A stretch of 64,000 nt of DNA, from positions 1,302,001 through 1,366,000 of the forward strand of contig NZ_CBDDJZ010000001.1 in NCBI RefSeq assembly GCF_965229915.1, in the 5' to 3' direction. This document shows positions 18,585 to 28,183 of the stretch, in pieces (the first letter of the stretch is position 1; the number at the start of each line of letters is the position of its first letter). The position numbers and the translations under genes were made by a program. This DNA is from Marinoscillum sp965229915. GTDB taxonomy: Bacteria; Bacteroidota; Bacteroidia; Cytophagales; Cyclobacteriaceae. The notes beneath the pieces are model-generated. The model saw only the letters and a program-made list of their open reading frames with translations. It made no database searches and had not been told where the DNA came from.

Positions 18585-21551
18585 TTAGAAACTGGCTTTT
18601 ATGCCCAGCATGAAGGTTCGGGATCTTGGGTAGAAATTGTTGTCCATACCACCACTCACCTCAGGGTCAAGCCCTCGATAGTTGGTGATCAACAGTGCAT
18701 TCTGCACGCCAACAGTGAAACTCAAGTCGGCGAACTCATTAAATACATCTGGCAGATTGTAAGTGAGGTTGACATTGTCTACTCGAAAGAAAGTCCCATT
18801 CTCTACGTAATAATCTGAAAGCCTGGTAAACTCTCCCGCATCGGTAATCTGTGTCAGATCCGCTTGAGTAGACATGTTCCGTAGATAGCCCATACCATCG
18901 TACAGATTGTAGTAGTTGCTATTGGCGGCTACATTGTTGTAGACATAGTTATTGAGATTGGCTCTTGCATTGATAGCCAGATCAAACTGCTTGTAGCTGA
19001 GCCATGTATTGAATCCGAAGATGACATCTGGATTTGGATTTTTGAGTAGGTACCTGTCATCATTATCAATGATGCCATTCTTATTTCGATCCACGAAAGC
19101 ATTCGGGATCATCTTGCCGTCAGGACCATAAACCTGCTCATAGACATAGTAAGAGCGAATCGGATAACCTACTCGATAAACCTGAGCCGTTCCATCGGTG
19201 GTACCGCCTACACTACTAGAAGGTTCTGGCACAGTGTATTCCTCATCAGCACTATTGTTCAGCTTGGTCACTTCATTGCGATTGAAGAAGACATTCCCAT
19301 TGAGTTTCCATCGCCAATCTCCCTGGTCAATAGCGATCCAGTTTAAGTTGAGCTCCACACCTCGATTGACCATATCACCGACATTGGTGATGAGTGTAGC
19401 CACAAAGTTGGTACCTGGTGAAATGTCCACCTGATTGAGCAAATCCGTCGTCTCCTTCTGGTAGACATCTAGACTACCTGACAACCTGTTTTTAAACAAA
19501 CCAAAATCGATACCTGCATTGAACGTAGTTGTTGTTTCCCATTTCAGGTAAGCATCGTATCCGTCAGGACGAAGGGTATTGTAGAAAGTATTTCCTAACT
19601 GATAGCGAGCTGAGCTGTTGCTCAAAGTGTAGGTAGGAATGTATGGATAGTCATTATTAACCACATCCTGCTGACCAGTGACACCATATCCCAGACGCAA
19701 CTTCAGGTCTGAAACCAGTTGACTACTTTTCAGAAAAGCCTCATCATGGATGTTCCAGGCAAATGCAGCTGATGGAAATAACCCGGACCGCTGATCCGGC
19801 CCGAATCGAGAAGTCTGGTCATTCCTCAAAGTGAGGGTAAGTAAATACTTGTCCAGCAATGTATAGTTGAGCCTTCCAAAGAACGAGATCAAGTAATACT
19901 CCGATGGAAAATCATTTCCACGTTGGAATACGGTCTGATCGCGGTTCCATGTAGAGTCAGTATCATGACTACTAAAGTGTGCCCAAGAATACCCAACCAT
20001 CGCATCAAAGCGACTATTAATGGACTCGGCGTCTCTTTTATAACTCACATAAAAATCCAACAGCTCATTCTTTCGCTCGTTTTCATAAAGTGTAGTGCGA
20101 CCACCCTCAGGTACCGGCAGATAAACCCACTGGGTACTATCAGCTACATTGTTGTGCCCTTCCGAAAAGGCATAGTCATACCCGACATTTGCTGTAGCAA
20201 TTAACCCATCGATGATTTCATAATTAACTTTAAGGTTTCCAATGCTCCGTTTGACTTGAGAAGTGTTGTCTGTCAGTGCCAACTGCGCCACGGGATTGGC
20301 AGTACCCAAAGTGATGGGATTTCCGTTTACATTTTCTGGATCATCAGTCAGCGTAGTATAACCTCTATAGCGAGTATTTCCATTGTATATGGGCAAAGTC
20401 GGATTGTAAGCGATGGCATTGGCAATAGCTCCCTGCTCTGCAAAATTGTTGTTATTGATCATGCCCTTCACGTTAAGCTGCATCCTCAGCTTGTCATTGA
20501 GGAGTGTTGGGTCAAGCCCCACAGCCACAGTAGTTCGCTCGAAGTTGTAAGTCTTCAGAACACCATCAGTATTGTTATAACCCACCGAAGCGCGGTAGTC
20601 CAAATTAGGAACAGACCCTGATAAACTCACGTTGTGATCCTGACCAAATGCATCTTTATAAATAGCGTCCTGCCAGTCAGTATTGGCGTCACCTAGATAG
20701 TTCCGAGCATCGTGATCAGCAGCATACTGCTGCGTGATTAGCTCCCTGAATTCATCACCGGAATACACATTCAGTTTATTGGGTGTTGTATATAGTGAGC
20801 CAGTAAAATTGTAATCCACTTTGAGCTTCTGATTCGCTCCTCTTTTAGTGGTGATTATGATCACTCCTCCGGCAGCTCTTGAACCGTAGATGGCCGTAGC
20901 GGATGCGTCTTTTAACACGGTAAAGGATTCAATATCATTTGGGTTGATGGTCGACAAAACATTCGGTGCCCCGCCGATTCCTTTGTTATTGAGCGGCACA
21001 CCATCCACCACAATCAATGGATCATTGCTGGCATAGATGGAGGACGCTCCACGGATTCTGATAGTAGAAGTATTTCCCGGTGCTCCGCTGTTGCTGGTGA
21101 TGCTGACACCTGCAGCTTTTCCTTGAATCAACTCCTGCGGTGAGTTTACAGCGCCTTTATTGAAATCTTTGCTAGTCACCACGGCCACAGAGCCTGTCGC
21201 ATCGGATTTCTTCACCGAACCATAACCTACCACCACTACTTCTTCTAAAGCAGCAATGTCCGTGGACATGGTTACATCCAGTTGAGTTTGACCATTCAGC
21301 TGAATCTCTTGTGTCACAAACCCCACAAAAGAAACGGTAATCACGGCATCTCCTTGCCACGAGGGAATGGTAATGGAGTAGTTGCCATTGATGTCTGTGA
21401 TCGTTCCATTGTCCGTTCCCTTCACCAGGATAGTGGCACCAGGTAGGCCCTCACCTGTATCTCCGTCGGTCACTTTACCTGATAGTGTCCTGTCCTGTGC
21501 AAAGGACCACATGCTACACATGAATAGCAGCATGGGTAGCAGGTATTTCAT
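18585..21551 (-). CDS. susC: SusC/RagA TonB-linked outer-membrane transporter
   Basis: About 988 residues. The Met at 21551 (MKYLLPMLLFMCSMWSFAQ) gives the signal peptide, and Mets at 21554 and 21575 are possible. A carboxypeptidase-like domain (LSGKVTDGDTGEGLPGATI) is followed by the TonB box region (EEVVVVGYGSVKKSD), the plug with VVDGVPLNN and TAIYGSRAAGGVIIITTK, and the 22-strand barrel ending in an aromatic-rich C-terminus (MLGIKASF). It imports starch fragments, driven by TonB. It is the second gene of the sus operon, 47 bases after the GH97 gene. Confidence 0.96.
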   Translation of the reverse strand: MKYLLPMLLFMCSMWSFAQDRTLSGKVTDGDTGEGLPGATILVKGTDNGTITDINGNYSITIPSWQGDAVITVSFVGFVTQEIQLNGQTQLDVTMSTDIAALEEVVVVGYGSVKKSDATGSVAVVTSKDFNKGAVNSPQELIQGKAAGVSITSNSGAPGNTSTIRIRGASSIYASNDPLIVVDGVPLNNKGIGGAPNVLSTINPNDIESFTVLKDASATAIYGSRAAGGVIIITTKRGANQKLKVDYNFTGSLYTTPNKLNVYSGDEFRELITQQYAADHDARNYLGDANTDWQDAIYKDAFGQDHNVSLSGSVPNLDYRASVGYNNTDGVLKTYNFERTTVAVGLDPTLLNDKLRMQLNVKGMINNNNFAEQGAIANAIAYNPTLPIYNGNTRYRGYTTLTDDPENVNGNPITLGTANPVAQLALTDNTSQVKRSIGNLKVNYEIIDGLIATANVGYDYAFSEGHNNVADSTQWVYLPVPEGGRTTLYENERKNELLDFYVSYKRDAESINSRFDAMVGYSWAHFSSHDTDSTWNRDQTVFQRGNDFPSEYYLISFFGRLNYTLLDKYLLTLTLRNDQTSRFGPDQRSGLFPSAAFAWNIHDEAFLKSSQLVSDLKLRLGYGVTGQQDVVNNDYPYIPTYTLSNSSARYQLGNTFYNTLRPDGYDAYLKWETTTTFNAGIDFGLFKNRLSGSLDVYQKETTDLLNQVDISPGTNFVATLITNVGDMVNRGVELNLNWIAIDQGDWRWKLNGNVFFNRNEVTKLNNSADEEYTVPEPSSSVGGTTDGTAQVYRVGYPIRSYYVYEQVYGPDGKMIPNAFVDRNKNGIIDNDDRYLLKNPNPDVIFGFNTWLSYKQFDLAINARANLNNYVYNNVAANSNYYNLYDGMGYLRNMSTQADLTQITDAGEFTRLSDYYVENGTFFRVDNVNLTYNLPDVFNEFADLSFTVGVQNALLITNYRGLDPEVSGGMDNNFYPRSRTFMLGIKASF

Positions 21552-21621
21552 CATTTTTAAGTCTGTCTGTATCATTTAGATGGTTATTTAATTTGGGTGG
21601 AAAGTCTTCATTGTTTTGGTA

Positions 21622-23613
21622 TTACTCCAGCAAGTGGAACCTTATAGCTTGCCCTCCTCCAGGGGCAAGTTTCAATTGCATGGTCTGGTCAGAGGACACA
21701 TTTGCGCTAGTGATGAGCACGTCTGTGGGATTGTTTTCCATATCTGCCTGTTCACCATCTGCATAGATCTGTGCCTGGTACCTTCGGTTGGGAAGTAAGA
21801 AATTGAGATCAATAGTTAGCTCACGCGGTTGCTCATTGGTAGTACTACCCAGGTACCAGTCATCACTTTTTCTGTCTTTGCGCACAATGGTCAGATGGTC
21901 TCCAATTTTAGCGTTGAGCACATGAGTCTCTTCCCAATCCGTGGGCACATCTCGGATAAACTGAAATGCTGGCTGCCCTGCATAATTCTCCGGCAGATCA
22001 GCGGCCATTTGCAGTGGACTGTAAATCGTCACATAAAGTGCTAGTTGTTTTGCAAGCGTGGTATGCACCCTGTTTTCGGGTTTGTCCTTGATGAGGATGT
22101 CGAAGATCCCCGGTGTATAATCCAAAGGACCCGCCAGGCATCGGGTGAAAGGTAAAATCACCGTATGCTCTGGCGGATTACCCTTGCTCCACGCTTCGTA
22201 CTCCGTACCTCGTGCACCCTCACGGGTCATCAGGTTTGGATAGGTTCTTCTCAATCCAGTAGCCTTCACTGGCTCATGTATATCTAGTGCGATTTGGTGA
22301 GCAGCAGCCATTTCCACCACACGCTGGTAATGGCGTACCATGAACTGTCCCTGATGGTATTCACCAGCAGGTCGACGAGTCACATATCCTGTCTTCACAC
22401 TGTGAATTCCATACCGCTGGTAAAACTGGAATGCCTCAGGAAGCTGATTCTCATAGTTCTCGATGTTGCCTCCTGTTTCATGATGACCGATCAACCCTAC
22501 TCCATTTTGCGAAGCATATTGACTGAGATTGGCAATATCAAAATCATCATACGGTTCTAGGAAATTGAATCGACCTTCACTCCAGTCATATTCCCAACCT
22601 TTGTTCCAGCCCTCCACCAGGACTCCAGATAAGTTATTGGCTCCAGCAAAGTCAATGTATTTCCTAACGACAGGTGACGCAGCTCCATGTTTGGGTCCCT
22701 GATTCCATGTGTAGCGATCAAGGTGCATTCCCCACCAGATACCATTGTACTTACCCGGTCGTAGATAGGAGAGGTCTGCAAGTTTATTCGGTTCATTGAG
22801 ATTCAAAATCAAATAGGAAGTGATTAGATCGCCAGCATTTTCTGCCACCTGAATGGTTCTCCAGGGTGTCACCGTAGGTGCTTTACCAATTACTTTGTCG
22901 CCATTGGCCCAAGGCACTAAATCACAAGTCAGATTTTGGCCTTTTGGATCTAGTGCCATTCCAGCATAATCAACCAATGCCGCTTCATGAATGGTCACAA
23001 ACAAAGAATCACCAGATTCCATGGTCAATGGTGTATGTACTTTCTGACCGATTTCGCTTATTCGATTTTTCGTGAAAAGAAATTCTGAATCGATCTCATC
23101 GCCATATGCTGGTATCCACCAGGCATCCATGTCTCGGGACATGTTGAAGGCTGTCAGTTCATTGGTGATGATGAAGTCTTTGAGGTTTGGTTGTTCCGGG
23201 AACTCGTACCGAAACCCAACTCCATCGTCATAGGCTCTGAAAGTGATTTCTAAGACTCGTTCCAGCCCGGTCTTTTCTCGAAGTGTGACCGTTATAGCAT
23301 TGTAGTGATTGCGAATGTTTTTGACTTCTCCCCAGGGTTGAGACCAGGTCTCATCGAAGGAAGAGGTCTCTAGATTAATAAGTTGAAGGTCGCTAGTAAG
23401 AGCAGGCTGATTCTTAAACTCAAATCCAAGTGGAGAATCCTGCACAATGACCTCACCACTCTTGCTTACGCGATAGAAAGGTTGGTCGTCGATCAGCTTG
23501 AAGGTTACCGCTATTGATCCATCTGGTGATAAAACCACGGTATCTGAAGAACAGGCTGTCGCCAACATCAGGACAATCAGTCCTGCAATCAAAGTGCTTA
23601 CTCTTTGCATCAT
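21622..23613 (-). CDS. susB: GH97 alpha-glucosidase lipoprotein (SusB-like)
   Basis: A 663-residue GH97 enzyme with a lipoprotein signal (LMLATACSSD). It has the N-terminal beta-sandwich (RYEFPEQP region), the barrel with GVLVEGWNKGWEYDW, the HHETGG loop and MTREGARGTEYEAW, and a C-terminal sheet. The Glu in HHETGG is where, as I recall, inverting SusB-type enzymes keep Glu and retaining GH97 enzymes do not, so an inverting alpha-glucosidase is inferred. It leads the susBCDE-amylase operon and releases glucose from maltooligosaccharides. Confidence 0.92.
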   Translation of the reverse strand: MMQRVSTLIAGLIVLMLATACSSDTVVLSPDGSIAVTFKLIDDQPFYRVSKSGEVIVQDSPLGFEFKNQPALTSDLQLINLETSSFDETWSQPWGEVKNIRNHYNAITVTLREKTGLERVLEITFRAYDDGVGFRYEFPEQPNLKDFIITNELTAFNMSRDMDAWWIPAYGDEIDSEFLFTKNRISEIGQKVHTPLTMESGDSLFVTIHEAALVDYAGMALDPKGQNLTCDLVPWANGDKVIGKAPTVTPWRTIQVAENAGDLITSYLILNLNEPNKLADLSYLRPGKYNGIWWGMHLDRYTWNQGPKHGAASPVVRKYIDFAGANNLSGVLVEGWNKGWEYDWSEGRFNFLEPYDDFDIANLSQYASQNGVGLIGHHETGGNIENYENQLPEAFQFYQRYGIHSVKTGYVTRRPAGEYHQGQFMVRHYQRVVEMAAAHQIALDIHEPVKATGLRRTYPNLMTREGARGTEYEAWSKGNPPEHTVILPFTRCLAGPLDYTPGIFDILIKDKPENRVHTTLAKQLALYVTIYSPLQMAADLPENYAGQPAFQFIRDVPTDWEETHVLNAKIGDHLTIVRKDRKSDDWYLGSTTNEQPRELTIDLNFLLPNRRYQAQIYADGEQADMENNPTDVLITSANVSSDQTMQLKLAPGGGQAIRFHLLE

Positions 23614-23734
23614 TTAGGGTTTTGAAAACATCACTATTCCGGGTCAGTAGGGTGATGAAAAATGCCCCGGAATTGGTTTTCACAAAAGAGTCAGACTTGC
23701 AAAGGATTTTCAAAAAACATGCGTTTTGTATAAA
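23614..23734 (-). promoter_or_regulatory. Leader of the sus operon with candidate -7 box
   Basis: On the minus strand AATCCTTTGCAAG (around 23696-23708) resembles the Bacteroidota -7 box and lies about 85 bases before the GH97 start. A similarly arranged block (AAAAGA, 8-9 bases, GCAAAGG on the plus strand) is found ahead of the large amylase at about 28365-28387. Confidence 0.4.
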
Positions 23735-23766
23735 AAATAATTAGGTCAAATATGACCTAATTATTT
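23735..23766. promoter_or_regulatory. Perfect 14-bp-arm palindrome upstream of the sus operon
   Basis: Arms AAATAATTAGGTCA (23735-23748) and TGACCTAATTATTT (23753-23766) are perfectly complementary around AATA. It lies 122 bases before the GH97 start and just upstream of its candidate promoter. It therefore looks like an operator or activator site rather than a terminator, since the gene behind it already has a terminator at 24710. I found no second copy in the window. Confidence 0.55.
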
Positions 23767-23910
23767 GTATTACAAGTAGTTAATTGTTTGTGAGTGCTAT
23801 TAAAATATAGATGTGATATTGAGTGAAATAGCTATTATTTTGTCCCTTTCTTTTTAAACTGAAATGCATGCGAGGTGAATTGAAATATTTTAATGCAAAA
23901 TGAAATCTAA

Positions 23911-24070
23911 ACAGGTCGCACCAACAGAGCTCACCGATAGAAGTAGCCTTTTAAATTACTAATAGATCATTCTTTTTGAGATTCAAACAGCTTAATCGGA
24001 CAGCCTCGGAGAGGCGACCTGTTCTTAGAAAAGACAAATACCCTCTACCAGCCCCGGAGGGGCGGCCTGT
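23911..24070. repeat. Left REP hairpins of the RAYT element (three units)
   Basis: Three REP-like units: 23911-23937 (plus, ACAGGTCGCACC..., decayed stem), 24001-24022 and 24049-24070 (both minus, each reading ACAGGYCGC...). The second and third have perfect 5-bp stems, GCCTC/GAGGC and GCCCC/GGGGC around TCC. Stem bases differ between units but stay paired, the hallmark of REP elements mobilised by RAYT transposases. Confidence 0.75.
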
Positions 24071-24131
24071 TAAGTCATTCTTGAACTTATGATACGTTAG
24101 CAGTAAATTAACCTGATTAACAAATTCGACG

Positions 24132-24599
24132 ATGGCCAACACTTACTCACAGATTTACATTCAACTGGTATTTGTAGTAAAAAGGAGAGAAAACCTAATA
24201 CCGAAAGAACATAGAGAAGAACTTCATAAATTCATTTCTGGAATTGTGGCTAACCGGGGACAAAAACTACTAGCCATATTTTGCATGCCAGATCACGCCC
24301 ATATTCTGGTCAGTATTAAACCAAGCATTGCTATATCCGATCTTGCAAGAGATGTTAAGGCTGGATCTTCTGGCTTTATCAACAAGCAAAAATGGATGTC
24401 CAATAAGTTTCAATGGCAAGAAGGATTTGGAGCGTTTTCATATTCTCAAAGTGCCGTTAACAATGTGATTCAATACATTTTAAATCAAGAGGAACACCAC
24501 CGCAAAAAAACTTTCAAAGAAGAATACCATTCCTTCTTAAAAAAATTCGAGGTGGACTTTGAAGATCAATACTTGTTCGATTGGATAGACACAATCTAA
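24132..24599 (+). CDS. RAYT: REP-associated tyrosine transposase (IS200/IS605-like TnpA)
   Basis: A 155-residue Y1-type HUH nuclease. The metal-binding HUH motif is HAH in FCMPDHAHILV, and the probable catalytic Tyr lies in GAFSYSQSAVNNVIQYILNQ. The N-terminus (YSQIYIQLVFVVKRRENLI) is typical of TnpA/RAYT proteins. It is a single intact gene flanked by five REP-like hairpins within about 300 bases on each side, in inverted orientations on the left. Its position between the large amylase and the GH97 gene splits the starch locus. RAYTs are thought to move REP DNA through single-stranded intermediates and are usually immobile housekeepers, so it may be a resident gene. Confidence 0.85.
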   Translation: MANTYSQIYIQLVFVVKRRENLIPKEHREELHKFISGIVANRGQKLLAIFCMPDHAHILVSIKPSIAISDLARDVKAGSSGFINKQKWMSNKFQWQEGFGAFSYSQSAVNNVIQYILNQEEHHRKKTFKEEYHSFLKKFEVDFEDQYLFDWIDTI

Positions 24600-24670
24600 A
24601 CAGGTCGCTCCTACGGAGCTTAATCGAATGGTAAAACAGTCATATTACAGGTCATCCCTACGGGATTCGT
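24600..24670 (+). repeat. Right REP hairpins of the RAYT element (two units)
   Basis: Units at 24600-24627 (ACAGGTC then GCTCC/GGAGC around TAC) and 24647-24670 (ACAGGTC then ATCCC/GGGAT around TAC). Both stems are perfect. The first begins at the stop codon of the transposase gene. The head ACAGGTC is shared with the left units. Confidence 0.75.
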
Positions 24671-24709
24671 TCTCTACAAACACTACTTGGGAGGTCTATG
24701 TATGCAAAA

Positions 24710-24732
24710 AACCGGGGCCTAAGGCCCCGGTT
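24710..24732 (-). terminator. Rho-independent terminator of the large amylase
   Basis: A perfect 11-bp stem (AACCGGGGCCT/AGGCCCCGGTT) around one base. Read on the minus strand it is followed by TTTTTTGCAT, and it lies 34 bases past the amylase stop codon. Confidence 0.9.
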
Positions 24733-24766
24733 CTATCCAATCAAAAAAAAATGAAGAAGAAGTAGT

Positions 24767-27700
24767 TTACTCTTTAATCACTTTGAAGGATCTGGCCTGA
24801 CCTTCAGAAAGTAACTGTAGGTGGTAGATTCCAGATTCCATTGAGCTCATGTCTAGTTGTTGATGCAGCGAACCATCGTCAGCTGTTTTTACCTTAACTG
24901 TCTGAACTTGCCGTCCGGACAGATCAGTCAGTCTCAATTCCACTTCTAAATTGCCAGCCCAGCCAGAAGCATCAAGCTTCAGATAATGAGTAGTTGGATT
25001 GGGGTAAACACTCAGAGAAAGCTGCTCTTTCAATTCATCCAGCTGCGTAGTTCTAGCGGCTGATGCAGACTCCAATGTCCAATGACTGCTATGCCAGGCG
25101 GCATTAATGGATCCATGCTGTGCATTACCGGTAAGGTTTTCTACATGTATGTAGTCACCTGACTGCCACCTGTTCCTGAATCTTTTGTGACCGTCATAGT
25201 CCTCAACCGCCCACTGGGCACTCCATGCTCCCGTGCTGATATTGGTGCTCTGTACGGTGCCAGTCAATGCCTCAATATTCATGTAATGACCGGTGGCTAC
25301 ATTCTGGATAGCTGTATATCCATCTACACTCACCAGTTCCCACTTGTGGTCATCTGCGCTGCTGAATCCACCATATCCCGTGTTGGTTCCTGCGTCGTAG
25401 AGATAGGTTCCCTGCCACCTGTTCTTGATGTAGTAAACAGAACCGCCACCACCAGTCTGGCTTGCAGTGAAAGTCACACTGTTTAAGTTATACCCACCAC
25501 TAATCATATAAATACGAATGATTTGCGGACCGGCACTTAGCGCCACATTAGTGACTGTGACCGTCTGCCAGCTTTGCCATCCGCCTGTATTTGGTGCAGA
25601 AATTGACCCGGTTTTATCCACGCCATCAAATTCAATTCGTAGCGATCCACCTACAGCACTGGCCACTCGCACATCGACATCATAGTTTCCAGCGCTAGCG
25701 ACATCTACTGTGTATTCGAGCCACTCACCACCATTGGTCCAGCCTACATTGTAGCCTCCCTCAGAGCATGCTTCTATGTCCACTCCAGTAGATCTGTACT
25801 GACCGCCATTGTTGGAGGCATCACTGTCATTATAGGACTCTCCATTAGCGCCGTTATCAAAATTCTCAGCCTCAACTGTACCAGGTAAGCTAATCACCCC
25901 ATTGTATGGCGTTTGTCCGAGGGAGTTTACAGTAAGTGAAAAGTCCTGAGTAGAAGTGGCTCCACATGAATTGGTATAAGTCGCTGTGTAGGTACCTGAC
26001 TGACTCACCTGTACATTAGAAAGCGTAATCTCACGAACTGAAGCAGAGTAACTGTTTGGTCCAGACCAGCTCCAATTACCACCAGTAGGCTGAGGACCAA
26101 AGGTTACTGAACCACCAGCATCCAAAGTAGCAGTGGCTGTCTGATTCCAGCTGCCGCTGTTTACATTCACATAAGGAGTGATTGTTGTTGGGTCACAGCC
26201 TCCAGGGTTGCTATTGTACCAAGTCCCATTTTGATACCAGCCATCTGTACCATTTCTGGATAGGTCGGCACTTTGATTGGTACCATCATTGAAGATCAGG
26301 TTCGTAGAAGTCACGTTGGTGAAAGTGTAAGCATACCAGCCACTTCCTTCACTGGTCATGGACACTCCTGGCCATGAACCATCTGCCAACACACCCGAAG
26401 GCTGTGCTGCCCACCAGTAAATATTGATTGCAGTTCCCCAGGAGGTGGGCTTATAAAAGTGAACAGTAAAGGTAGGAGCGGGATTTACCGTCACTGATGA
26501 ACTAGCTTGAAAGCCTCCATCATTGGTGGTCACCGTGATAGTTGCCGACCCTGCTCCCACTGCTGTTACTAAACCGGAAGCACTTACGGTGGCCACACTT
26601 GTATTACTGGAACTCCAACTTACTCCCTGGTTGGTGGCATTTGATGGCTGCACGGATGCATTGAGTTGCTGGGTTAGTCCTTGATTGATGGTTATATTCG
26701 TTGGGTTCAATCCAACACCAGTTACATCTACCGTTGGTACATTCCCATTGGTCAGGACAATGTATTCATAAGCTCCCAACGTCACATTCTGACCTGTGGT
26801 CCAGATAACTGAAGTGCCGGGATTAAAAATATCGGTATAGGATCCGGCCATGCCAGACGGAATGGTAAATGATCGGTTTCCCCCTCGTGGGTTGATCAAA
26901 ACAGCTACTTTCTCGCCACCACTCTCCTTAGTAAATGCGAAAATATCCGGATTAGTGTTTGCTGGATCGATGTAAGAAGTGGGTAATCCTCGTCTCAATG
27001 CCACGCTATTATTACGCGCATTGAGGATCTGTTGCATTTCCGTATAAACGGTCAAATCCTGTGACCAATTAATATTTCCAGAATTCCATGGATATGGTAG
27101 TGGATTGGTGTTACCCACTTCTATTCCATTGTAAATAAAAGGAACACTTCTGTGATAGGTTGCCAGCACAAATGCAGCCATCACCCCATTCCTACCTCCT
27201 TGAAGGAATGAAAATGGTGAACCTTCGGCATTGTAATCATCATGGTTACTTAAGAACCTAGCTACCAACTGTGTAGATCCTGCCCCATTGTATTCTCCAG
27301 CTGTAACGCCATCCAGATTGGTTACTGGCTCTCCAGAATCCCAAACTTTCTTCATGACATTCCAGTAGAAATTGGTGCCAAAGATGTAGTCAAATCCCTG
27401 GGCATAATGTGCTCCTGGCTGATTATTACCACAGGTCTGACATCCAGATTGGGTTCCTTCGTTGGACCCTTCCGCAAGCAACAAAAGGTCATGAGAAGAA
27501 ATACCTCGCAGGTTGTTTACAGCATTGGTCCAAAAGGCCTGTGGAGGCTGGTCTGCCCAGTCAAAACGAAATCCATCGACATTGGCCGCAAACACCCAAT
27601 ACCGCATCGCATCTATCATAGCATTCGCTGCTCCCGTGTTGTTCAGGTCTATTCCTGCCACATCAGGAAAAGGACCAGCCTGTACGATATTGCCGCTACC

Positions 27701-28183
27701 ATCTGTCTGATAGTACTCCGGATGCTGGGTAATCCAGGGATGATCCCAGCCAGTCTGGTTGACAATAAAATCGAGGATCACAGCCATGCCCATGTTGTGG
27801 GCATCTTCCACCAATCCTCGAAGATCTTGCAAACTTCCAAGATCCGGTGCTACTGCTTTATAATCTGTATTCGAATATGGAGATCCAGAAGCCTGACTGG
27901 CCGTGCTTACAGGGAAAATCGGCATCAGATAGAGCACATTGATACCGAGATCCTTGACACGTTGCAAGTTGGCTCTAGCTCCGGCAATATTTCGTGAGCT
28001 ACTATACTCCCTTAGGTTCATTTGGTAAATATTAGCATCCATTCGGTTTGGCACTCCACTAAAAGGCGTGCCATACTGCGGCGGGTCTTGTGCTAGTACT
28101 AGTTGAGGGAGGAACAGCAACATCAGCATTAACGCTGACATAAGGGTCCTCAGTCTTTGGTTGAGTAAACGAATTTTCATCAT
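24767..28183 (-). CDS. Multi-domain secreted GH13 alpha-amylase with T9SS sorting domain
   Basis: 1138 residues with a signal peptide (FLPQLVLAQ). Rough order: GH13 barrel 40-420 (nucleophile in VDGFRFDWAD, acid/base in LLLLAEGS, Asp in SNHDD) and its C-terminal sheet to 480. Next are a Big_2 Ig domain 485-567 (WSSSNTSVATVSASG), a CBM26-like starch module 572-665 (INIYWWAAQPSG, WPGVSM), a PKD-like domain 670-760 and CBM6 765-900 (EAENFDNGANGESYND). Last come a beta-trefoil-like domain 905-1035 (YIKNRWQGTYLYD, FRNRWQSGDYIHVE) and a type A T9SS C-terminal domain (SVYPNPTTHYLKLD). It should be exported by T9SS and attack starch granules ahead of the Sus machinery. It has its own terminator and probably its own promoter. 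Confidence 0.94.
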   Translation of the reverse strand: MMKIRLLNQRLRTLMSALMLMLLFLPQLVLAQDPPQYGTPFSGVPNRMDANIYQMNLREYSSSRNIAGARANLQRVKDLGINVLYLMPIFPVSTASQASGSPYSNTDYKAVAPDLGSLQDLRGLVEDAHNMGMAVILDFIVNQTGWDHPWITQHPEYYQTDGSGNIVQAGPFPDVAGIDLNNTGAANAMIDAMRYWVFAANVDGFRFDWADQPPQAFWTNAVNNLRGISSHDLLLLAEGSNEGTQSGCQTCGNNQPGAHYAQGFDYIFGTNFYWNVMKKVWDSGEPVTNLDGVTAGEYNGAGSTQLVARFLSNHDDYNAEGSPFSFLQGGRNGVMAAFVLATYHRSVPFIYNGIEVGNTNPLPYPWNSGNINWSQDLTVYTEMQQILNARNNSVALRRGLPTSYIDPANTNPDIFAFTKESGGEKVAVLINPRGGNRSFTIPSGMAGSYTDIFNPGTSVIWTTGQNVTLGAYEYIVLTNGNVPTVDVTGVGLNPTNITINQGLTQQLNASVQPSNATNQGVSWSSSNTSVATVSASGLVTAVGAGSATITVTTNDGGFQASSSVTVNPAPTFTVHFYKPTSWGTAINIYWWAAQPSGVLADGSWPGVSMTSEGSGWYAYTFTNVTSTNLIFNDGTNQSADLSRNGTDGWYQNGTWYNSNPGGCDPTTITPYVNVNSGSWNQTATATLDAGGSVTFGPQPTGGNWSWSGPNSYSASVREITLSNVQVSQSGTYTATYTNSCGATSTQDFSLTVNSLGQTPYNGVISLPGTVEAENFDNGANGESYNDSDASNNGGQYRSTGVDIEACSEGGYNVGWTNGGEWLEYTVDVASAGNYDVDVRVASAVGGSLRIEFDGVDKTGSISAPNTGGWQSWQTVTVTNVALSAGPQIIRIYMISGGYNLNSVTFTASQTGGGGSVYYIKNRWQGTYLYDAGTNTGYGGFSSADDHKWELVSVDGYTAIQNVATGHYMNIEALTGTVQSTNISTGAWSAQWAVEDYDGHKRFRNRWQSGDYIHVENLTGNAQHGSINAAWHSSHWTLESASAARTTQLDELKEQLSLSVYPNPTTHYLKLDASGWAGNLEVELRLTDLSGRQVQTVKVKTADDGSLHQQLDMSSMESGIYHLQLLSEGQARSFKVIKE

